A DNA stretch of 64,000 nucleotides from Sambucus nigra (taxonomy: Eukaryota; Streptophyta; Magnoliopsida; Dipsacales; Adoxaceae). Of the stretch, positions 55,370 to 64,000 are shown in pieces (position 1 is the stretch's first letter; each line of letters opens with the position of its first letter). The stretch is taken from assembly GCA_949130495.1 (NCBI GenBank), contig OX422215.1, forward strand, positions 7,231,302-7,295,301, in the 5' to 3' direction. Position numbers and translations under genes: made by a program. The notes below the pieces were generated by a model. That model had not been told where the DNA came from, made no database searches, and saw nothing but the letters and a program-made list of their open reading frames with translations.

Positions 55370-57172
55370 GTGGCTAATGGCACTCCTTAAAATCTTAAAA
55401 CACTCCAAAAAAAATTTAAAAGACAAAATTACCCTTCTCCTTAATATCAACCAAATTCCAAACATTCTCAATATTTTTTAATTAAATAACTATAAAAAAT
55501 GTTTTATTATAAAGTTAAAAAAAATAAACGTTTTATAATTAAATAAAATTGGAAATTTTTATAAAAATAAATTGTAAAAGAGCTTTTTCTAAAAATCATT
55601 ATTTTTTTAAAATGGACATATTTTAAAAAAATAGTTGGGTATAACATATTTTAAAAAAAACATTTTCATTATTTAAAAAAATTATATTTATATTTATTTA
55701 CAAGTGTTGTATGTTCAACAATTAACCATGGTTACAATTCTTTCTCAAATTATATTTTTAAAAATTATTTTTTTTAAAACTAATTTGTGGTAAGATTTTT
55801 TATGATTAAGAAATATTTTTTATATATCTTAGATTAATGATTGGTTAGTGCTACTGGTGCTGAGTCACATCATGTAATGGATGTGGGTCCGCGTCAGCGA
55901 CACTAATCAATCGGTATTAAAAAAATTATATTTTGTTATAATTTTTTAATACCGATTGGTTAGTGCCGCTGGTGCGGACCCGCGTCCATTAAATGATGTG
56001 GATTCGCGCTAGCAGTACTAACCAATCATTAATTTAATATATATAAAAAATATTTTTTAACCAAATAAAATCTTACCACAATTTAGTTTTTAAAAATATA
56101 ATTTAAGAAAGAATTGTAACCCTGATTAATTGTAGAACATACAACACTCGTTAATAAATATAACTATCATTTTTTAAATAGGTTATATCCAACTATTTTT
56201 TTAAAATATGTCCATTTTAAAAAAATAATGATTTAAAAAAAACGGTTTTACAATTTATTTTTAAAAAAAATGTCAATTTTATTTAATAAAAAAACATCTA
56301 ATTTTATTTAACTTTATAATAAAACTGTTTTTATAATTATTTAATTAAAAAATTGTTGAGGATGTTTGATATTAAAAAATTGCCCAAGCCAGCGGCTAGG
56401 GGTGACAATTTTAGAAACGACACGGAATGATTCGAAATTGGCACGATATGTCGTGTTCATGTCGGATTTTTTTTACACGAAATCGTGCCGTGTTCCTATC
56501 AAAATTATGAGTCGTGTTATCGTGTCTTTTCGTGTTAATCGTGTTTTTTAGGTGTGAAATTTAAGAAATCGTGTTATTCGTGTCATGTTTTGTCGTTTTT
56601 AATTTGGGTCGTGTCCGTGTCAACTAAAAAAAATACGAATTCATGTCGTGTCGTGTTTGAAAAACCCTTGACGTGTCGTGTCCTGTCGACCCAAAACACG
56701 ACCCAAATACACGAATTGCCACCAACGAAAATAGTTTTTTAGCAGAGAATATATTTTCTTAAAAATTAGTTTTTCATTAAAAAAACAATTTTTAGCCAAA
56801 AATAAAATTTTTAATGAAAAATAAACAAAATATTTTTAAAAAAAACAGTTTTAATGAAAAAAAAATTTAACAATGTTTTGATGCCAAAAATGATTACGTG
56901 GGGAGGAATTTAAAAACGTTTTTTATTTTCATTTTTAATAAAAAAACGTTTTTTTTAACAAAACTTTTTTTAAAAAAACAGTTAATAATAAACATTTTTT
57001 TTTGTTTCTCAAGTTAAAAGTAGATTTTATTTTTTATTTATGTCTATAAGTGAGAGAAGGATTTGGAGTGTTTATTTGTAATAATGGATTTTATTTATGT
57101 GTATAAGGATAATGTTGTCAAATTGACAAAGAATTGGAGTGTTTTAAGACTTTGAGGAGTGTCTTTAGCTGT
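55370..57172. mobile_element. Long fold-back DNA element (Mutator-like) with an inserted MITE
   Basis: The outer ends GGTGTGGCTAATGGCACTCC / GGAGTGTCTTTAGCTGTGGCC are inverted, with CTTAAAACACTCCA and its complement inside them. A perfect-looking central fold lies near 55935 (GGTATTAAAAAAATTATA facing TATAATTTTTTAATACC), and arms of about 450 bases (55430-56388) pair with many small mismatches. The right half is lengthened by a hAT-like MITE (56397-56723). No target duplication was settled. The AT-rich arms have no coding content. Confidence 0.72.
56397..56723. mobile_element. hAT-like MITE rich in GTGTCGTGTC, copy 3
   Basis: From TAGGGGTGACAATTTTAG to CACGAATTGCCACC. Same family as the copies at 47753 and 48475, inserted in the fold-back element. 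Confidence 0.8.
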
Positions 57173-59354
57173 GGCCATAAGGTCAACTGACCAAACTGAG
57201 TGAAGCTCTTTGGAATGTCGAAGTACATCTCCTAACCTTTCCAACGGTCTACCCCTTGCATGATTCTGACTAACCACACAAACGAACGATCCATTTGCGT
57301 CCCACGACCTCCCGTCCAAACGACCGACGTGCGCTTTCGAGCCACATTTGAATGAATTGATAAACACAAACATTCTATATTTTTATTACATTTATGAAAG
57401 AACTGTCAATTTTGTTAATGACGAACCCAGGTAGAACCTGCTGAGGACCGACCTCTTGAGGAGTCGTACGCATTTTTTGGGATATAGTGACGTGCCGCAT
57501 TATTGAGCTCTATTATCCATTCATAAATTCGATGCATTTTCTATGATATAGTGACATGTGACATTATTGAACTATGTTTTGATTCAATCGTAATGAAACT
57601 AAGACACGTATATGAACGCAATATGTTATTATGTGACACCAAAATATATTACAATTCTGGCTTAAATTAAATATTAATATTCGTACATGCAACCATTTAT
57701 TGTACAAATGGAGAAAAAAATTGAAACCTCGATGCTCGTGCTATCTCAATCTCTGTTTGCCCTGCACCTATGTATCATCCTCACCCTTTTAAAATTCCTA
57801 ATATAACGTGTTCTAAGAATTCCATTCAACAAAGAAAGACAACGTTTTTGAAAACCACCGCTGCATTTCAAATACATTTTTATTTACAAATACAGTTATT
57901 TTAAGACTCAACCACAAAAAAAATTGTCGCTCTAAAAATATACTTAATAGCTGATAAAGGCGCGATTAAAAATGATGAGCAATGTCTAAAGTGAAATAAA
58001 AAATGGGTAAATTTTAATTATGAAATATAAAAGAATAGAATAATTAAATATCCTAACAAGTTTACTTTGGGTTCCAAAAATTATGGCATTATATTTTTTA
58101 AGATAAATTGCACTAAAGCCTTTGAAGTTTCTCTTTTTTTCCTTTGAAGTATCTCGGATTTAAGGATCATCCCTCAAAAAAATTATCCGACAAAGTCACC
58201 TCCTAAACTATCAATCCATTTAAAATTAACTCGAAAATTGAGCTCCTGCGTATTTTTAGCATAAATGGATAAAAATAGCCCCGAAGACACTAAATTACCT
58301 TAACACCCTTACTATTTTTAATACAATTACAAAAAAGGATAAAGCTAGGTGAACCCACTTTCCTACCCATTTCCCATACCCGCCTGCATAAAAGTGTTAT
58401 ACCTTGTTGTTGTGGGTCTCGTCAATACCAAATGTACAATTTTTTGTTGCCATGTTTTATTAGGTGGGCATAATAGTAGGTAGGAAATTGGGTAAGTGTA
58501 CTGATACCCTTACAAAAAAAACTCCTTTTCCTTTCTTAAACCCAATTTCCACATTTGCACCCCCTGTACCAACCAAGTCCCACCACTAATTTAAACAATT
58601 TCTAACCACAAACCACTATTTCCACCACTGCCATGAAGCTCCATGACCATTGGAGAAGTGATATACATAAAAAATCAATCAAGCACCTCCATCATCGCAA
58701 ACCACTACTACAACCCAGTAAGGCAACCTTCAACACCCAAGCACATATCAATACCGATGCTATGCCGGGGGGATATACCAAGTGTTTTCAAGTAAAAAAT
58801 TATCCTTCTCTCTAGCAACAATTTGGTCCGTGGTTGTTGGGTTCATGACCGTTTGATATGTAAGTGCTATAAGTTAATGTCTTTTATGTAGGTAAATACT
58901 AAATCATCATAAAAAAATGTTTTATATCTGACCCACCAAACCACTCAAACTGGTAGCAAAAACACAAACCGTCGACAAATCAATACAAACCCATTATAAG
59001 TTTGTTGGAGCGTAGATTGAGAAGATGTGCAGATGCAATATAGATAAGGTAAATAGTAAGTTTCATCATAAGTAGATTGTAAATCATATGTACGTGTAGA
59101 TTGCCAGTCCGTGAAGATATTAAGATGTAACAAAAAAAAAGAACATCAAGAATCGAAGCTTACTGCATTAATTACTAATACAGGCTCTAATAGAGGATTG
59201 GGATAACCAAGAGTCTTGCAATGTACAATATACATTTGTCGGGCAAGCTTAAAAAAATAGGGGAGTAGAAGAGTCTTTCTTCTATGCAACCCCTATGATA
59301 ACTTTGCATCATTAATGCCTATTTATATCTCTAATCTACCATATTAGACGTATA
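57173..59354. other. Intergenic DNA
   Basis: 57175-57365 is GC-richer and open on the minus strand (SFKCGSKAHVGRLDGRSWD ...), adjacent to the fold-back end, but no family is recognised. Otherwise AT-rich with no gene. Confidence 0.4.
58345..58505. mobile_element. Possible small inverted-repeat element
   Basis: GTGAACCCACTTTCCTACCC on the left is roughly inverted as GTAGGTAGGAAATTGGGTAA on the right. The match is imperfect and no duplication is seen. Confidence 0.4.
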
Positions 59355-59400
59355 CTAGTTGGAAACCCGCACGATGCGCGGGTGATACGTTAGAGTAGGA
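59355..59400 (-). mobile_element. Second Helitron 3' terminus
   Basis: On the minus strand: hairpin ACCCGCGCATCGTGCGGGT, then TTCCAA and CTAG ending at 59355, next to host T. The first 27 bases equal those at 47154 save one. The element should extend to higher coordinates; its 5' TC end was not found. A TCTATATATATA-like candidate at about 61934 is weak because it is part of a TA microsatellite. Confidence 0.65.
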
Positions 59401-61674
59401 CATACACCGAGAAATTGCAAACACGACTATCGAACAAACCTAAGGATCATGAACATGGATATCGAATAACATAAGTAACATATAGGGAGATACGATCCCA
59501 AAAATATCTTAATTATTTTATATGTGAAAATGGAAGGCTCAACTCTATTCAATATAAAAAATATAAGAACTTTAATATATGAGAAACCATTATGAAATAA
59601 AAGAGAGGAGGAAAAAACATTATCTTTCTAATAAAGATTCACAAGCCAAAACCCAAAAAATGAACAAAAAATTAACTAATGATTGGTTATGATTAAATCT
59701 TAACATAAAGTAAAGAACAATCAATATTGGTAATGGTGTGAATAATAGAAACAGTATGAAAAGGAAATTATTTTGATTCAAAACTTATTTATTAGTACAT
59801 AACATACATAAATAAACTTAGAAAAATTGAAAAATAAAAGGTAAGGATATATAAATCTATAATTTCACAAACAAACTAATTTTTACTTTACATCAATGAT
59901 TTTCCAATGAGTTAGAGATTAGAAAAAAAAACTAAATAAATATATGTCTGGATCAAGTTAAGATCTAAATAATGAAGTGATGAATATCTTTGGTGAGTTG
60001 AAAATCATTCAAGTCGAAGACTGGAGGGGTCCTTAAGGATTTTACACCTACAAAAACTAACACTTTATTTTTCTTGATGTCATCAGTTTCACAGGTCTGA
60101 TACCATTTTCGTTGTATAATATTTCTTGCTAGATACCTTTTATTTACATTTAAAATTTTTGTGGGGAACAAATCTGAAATGAGATCCTAAATTATTCCAA
60201 TGAGATATTTACTAAAACAATTGAACCATTTTATCCAAAACAACTGAGTTTCCACATTACGGCGGAGGCGAGGACTTCAGCGGCCATCTAATGGTAGCCT
60301 TTGAAAGGTAGCAGGTCAGAGCTCCATCCATTCTCTAGAACAGTCACCCGTGAAATCCATCATAGACCTGACCATATGATACATGGGGGTTGTTACTAGC
60401 ACTGAGTCTTTGAATTAATAGCAGTCCAAACTCTATCGCCAACATATCAGATTTGTGTAATAGTTTGTTGGGAAAAGATATAACTCCACCTGCATCATGG
60501 CTTGCATGATGATTCATTCAAACAAATGCAAATTAAAAAGTAGTTTGATAGGACTATTAAAAATAAAATAAATTTCCAATAATAAAGACAAATTATAGTA
60601 AGCTAAACAGCAGTTAAAGCTATTTAGTCACAGGTGTCATTGAACATCATTATATATTACGAACCATAAATTTGAATTCATACTAAAAGGGAAAAAATGC
60701 AAGTGAATGAGATAGTATGAGAATGGAAAGAACAATTATAAAGGCTTAAAATTTTGGATTATATTGCTTAGCTCAACATTTTTGTTAACTATTTATGAGA
60801 GACCAAGAGATTAAACCCCAAAGAATATTATATATCTCAAACATAATCTCATAACACAAATTTTATTTAAGAACACATGTAGGGAAACCCAAATTAGAGC
60901 AAAGAGTGAAAAAAGGGAATGGTAAAGAGCATGAAGATCATCATTTTTTTTATCGGTGGTTGGTAATAAATTAGCATACCTATAATATATAGAAATTTCT
61001 TATGAAGAATAGAGAGAGGATTACAAACCTGAAACTTACAACTCCATCCAACACCATTGGAGGAACTGAACAATTTACCTTGTAAAAGTAATGTTTAAAT
61101 AAGAACAGGGAGAATAAGCAGGTAGAAAAAACACTATTTAGTTCTTATAATATAAACATTTAGATAGAGAATGTATGTCATTGTATATTAGAGAAAAACT
61201 TACAAAGGGTTTACCGGATGATGTATGAATAAGAGAACATTATTTAGATGCTGATTCTTTTTCACCATTTTAGAAATATGTTCTATAAGGGAATTGAAAT
61301 GGAGAATGAAATAAGAACATAAAGGAGCGGGAAGGGGGAGATGAAATTTTAAGGTGCGGTTGGAGTGGCTGGATGATTGTAAAATTTTAATATAGTCATG
61401 AAATGTGCATAATGCATTTTAAATTCTGTTGTAAAATCAGGAAGAACAACACAAAACATAGAGTAAAAGCATGGCCAATGTTTTAGGTGTTACATTTTCA
61501 TTGAGATAGACATTGTTCTTACACCCGAGACAATTATATCTTGTTCCCCCAAACAAGTTCAAGGCTTTACTTACCATTGGTTTATGTTCAAAGATTAAGG
61601 TTAATGACATAAGTTATAACTCTTATATTTATGATTATGCTTGAATTTTAAATTCTAGATAATCACCTCACTAC
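59401..61674. other. AT-rich DNA, probably Helitron body
   Basis: No gene is supported. A GC-richer island at 60255-60500 looks exonic in composition but gives no recognisable frame. Confidence 0.35.
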
Positions 61675-61776
61675 CAACATGTTTATTTGTGCTATACTTT
61701 TCGCTGCATAGTCCATCCACCCATCTGGTCGAGCATCTAAATATTCTCTTATCAACATAGTAGTCATGTTACGGTA
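61675..61776 (-). pseudogene. Possible internal exon, unrecognised protein
   Basis: After an acceptor-like TTGTCTGGTTGCAG the minus strand reads YRNMTTMLIREYLDARPDG then WMDYAAKSIAQINML, followed by a donor-like GTAGTG. The composition and splice-like borders suggest a real or former exon. I do not recognise the family. It lies on the same strand as, and downstream of, the OCRE-domain pseudogene, so it may belong to the same or the next gene. Confidence 0.35.
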
Positions 61777-61835
61777 CTGCAACCAGACAATCTTAGGTTA
61801 TATAGTGTATTTCATAAGTAATTTCCTTGAAGAAT

Positions 61836-61937
<102 letters not shown>

Positions 61938-62885
61938 TAGATATTTTAAAAAGATATATATTAAATTAAATTTTGAAAAGAAAACAAAATTGCCTTGAAG
62001 AGTAAAAATATACACTAATGTGTTCCCATAATAGAATTGCCTCACAAACATCATAATTGTGCTACAAGGTTTCTTAGATCTTAAACTACTCATTGTACTG
62101 CAAAGTAAAAGTAGAGGAAGACCTAGGTGATTTTAGTGCCTTCAAAAAACTTAAGGACCAATTTACAGTGGTCAATTATATGTGAAGTAAGCCCAAGCTC
62201 TTTGTTTGAATACATGCTATTCCAAGGTTAGTAAGAAAAAAAAATCATATATAGAAGAAACAAAAAAATTCACAAAAGAATGCCTTATCTTTGTTTAAAT
62301 TCTCATCATCGAAAAACTAATGATGAACATTCTAATTAAAATGAAATCCAAGTAGAAGAAACAAAATTGAAAAGAATCCAAGACCCCGAATACTGTCACA
62401 ATGTAAAACTCGGGGTTTAAACCCAACCAATTTTTAACTTCCTTTAAAAATATAGAAAAAAATTAAGACACATCAGGTACCATTGTTATTTTTATTAACC
62501 ACTAAAAATCACAAACATAAAACTAAGAAAAATTGATCTGAAAATGTTAATTTTCAAGGAAAACCTAAAAGGAAACTAATACCATCAGATGATCAACCAT
62601 TACATAGAGTGATTATGTAGAACCACACAGTCATTCAAAGTTTACTGATACACATCCAATGAGTTGAATGGCAGTGTTTGAGTACAACAATCCAAAAGAT
62701 GTCTTAATTACGTAGGTGTGACAAAGGTTTTGATCAATGCTAATATGCCACTCATAGGATTGATAAAAAAATATATCAAACCAATTTATATTGGGACAGC
62801 TTGCATAAAAAATATATATCACACACACATATATAATGCAAATAAATAAATAATGATTTTGAGACCTGAAATGAGGACTGAAGCT

Positions 62886-62958
62886 TTAACATAGTACATC
62901 GCGGTCTTGATCAGTGTTGTCATTTGATTTGGGAGCACTGAAGCTATCAGAAGAAGAC
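62886..62958 (-). pseudogene. Possible exon remnant
   Basis: Following an acceptor-like TTTTCTTGCAG the minus strand reads SSSDSFSAPKSNDNTDQDRD then VLC and a stop. The hydrophilic, low-complexity composition resembles disordered parts of nuclear proteins. Weak evidence. Confidence 0.25.
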
Positions 62959-63249
62959 CTGCAAGAAAATAGGATTTAATTTTTGAAAAAATATTATTAT
63001 TTTCATATCTGAAAATGCAACATAACATATTTTATCACATACACTCACAGATCTGAAAATGAAACATATTTTACCAAGTATTGATTAGAGAGTATGTCGG
63101 TTCTGCACTTCTCGACCTTCCCCGGGATTGGGTCAATTACCAAGTGGTGATTTCTCTCCTCAAACAATCACTAGTTTGGTCAACGGTGACAGTGATCTCC
63201 ACTCGGCCTCCGTCTAGGTGCTCTGTCGTGCTGAAAGGTCTAAGCTAAA

Positions 63250-63256
<7 letters not shown>

Positions 63257-63330
<74 letters not shown>
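63257..63330 (+). repeat. (TA)n(GA)n compound microsatellite
   Basis: TA run to about 63302, GA run to about 63324, then a short G run. Confidence 0.95.
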
Positions 63331-63332
<2 letters not shown>

Positions 63333-63562
63333 AATAACACAATGAGGTATTCATAATACAAATACAAATTGAAACAAAAAATTAAACCAGATGCTATCCC
63401 ACAAACTAAATAGTTGACTATAAAAACAATATCTCAACCAACGGTGGTGGGAGGCAAAAAAAATCCAACAATTGTGTTACTATCTTTTCATTGTACAAAT
63501 TGAATTCAATAACACAACTATTGTGGAAACTAAATTAAAATCAGTATCATATTTGGATCCTC

Positions 63563-64000
63563 TTAATGAATTGATGTATTTCTCTGGACCTCGTCATACA
63601 TGTATGTCTCCTCATTATACAAATACCATTGTCCTGATGCTGCAGAGCAATAAAGTCATGTTGATGGAACATAATAGTAACCCAAACTGCTGCTGTAGTA
63701 GTAATCGAAAGATTCATCATGAACTAATTATTTTGAAGATCTCCACTGTCAGAAGATTGATTATCAGGATTGGGACCAGAAACCAAATTACTCGCAATTG
63801 AATTTGGATTGGCACTAGCATTTTTATCCGCTTTCGCAAACATATCAAACGAATCATCATCATTATTTATAGCAGTCAATGTATTCATGTCTAAAGTACC
63901 CATGTCCCTTCCAGTATTTGTTCCATTGGAAACAAAATCCTTGGCGATGGAAGAATCAAATTTCCCCTGTCCTAAATTTGTTGAAGTTCCCTCACCTCTT
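63563..64000 (-). pseudogene. OCRE-domain protein pseudogene (CD2BP2/LIN1- or SUA-like), runs off the window
   Basis: On the minus strand from the window edge: an acidic/Ser/Asn-rich stretch (MGTLDMNTLTAINNDDDSFD, MFAKADKNASANPNSI) ends in TAG at 63724-63726. One base out of frame the homology goes on with HDESFDYYYSSSLGYYYVPS, a TGA, then LYCSAASGQWYLYNEE and MYDEV, to a TAA at 63563-63565. Repeated aromatic Tyr words of YYYSSSLGYYY type followed by GLYC-like and GQWYS-like words are the OCRE domain, found in RNA-processing proteins. The frameshift near 63726 and the TGA replacing a Gly codon mark it as broken. Which OCRE family it belongs to is an inference, because the N-terminus is outside the window. 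Confidence 0.72.

Noticed and set aside
57095..57373. 92-codon minus-strand frame at the fold-back end
   Set aside because: GC-richer than neighbours but without a recognisable motif, and it overlaps the terminal repeat of the transposon.

Overview
The window is nuclear DNA from a flowering plant, most likely a dicot. It is AT-rich, has no operon structure, and is dominated by nested transposable elements. The host genes that can be recognised (RTF2, glycolate oxidase, an R2R3-MYB, an importin-beta of the SAD2/IPO7-8 type and an OCRE-domain protein) are present only as broken copies, single exons or edge fragments. No intact host gene can be demonstrated.

Layout. 1-4.9 kb: remains of a SIRE-like Copia retrotransposon arranged internal region - LTR - primer-binding site - internal region. 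5.06-5.46 kb: two consecutive exons of an importin-beta pseudogene. 8.49-29.62 kb: an old Copia element with diverged LTRs that has received three later insertions: a hAT-like fragment (10.66-11.40 kb), a gag-only LTR element in a three-LTR tandem (12.78-16.96 kb), and a very young Ty3/gypsy chromovirus of Tekay type (19.710-28.832 kb) that sits in the Copia 3' LTR with an intact 5-bp target-site duplication. 29.97-30.90 kb: a fold-back Mutator-like element with a 9-bp duplication. 33.5-35.6 kb: two DNA transposons, one a hAT element with an 8-bp duplication. 37.22-45.05 kb: an RTF2 pseudogene split by a 6.8-kb CACTA element (3-bp duplication) that carries a roughly 15-copy tandem array. 46.45-46.59 kb: an orphan first exon of glycolate oxidase. 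46.96-49.48 kb: a Tourist-like MITE and a Helitron on the minus strand with an iterated 5' end. 50.5-53.6 kb: a solo LTR related to the Tekay LTRs, followed by a MYB pseudogene. 54.4-57.2 kb: a second MITE and a second fold-back element. 59.36 kb: a second Helitron 3' terminus. 63.56-64.0 kb: the end of an OCRE-domain pseudogene.

No cellular pathway is encoded. The elements relate to each other through the order of insertion. The most unusual recurring signal is dense clusters of short palindromes (TTCGAACG, GAATCGATTC, GATCGATC and GTTATATATAAC types, plus degenerate ATCGAT) inside the LTRs, leader or body of unrelated elements. In two related Tekay-type LTRs the cluster holds the same relative place but uses a different palindrome. 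I see no evidence of a new multi-gene system.
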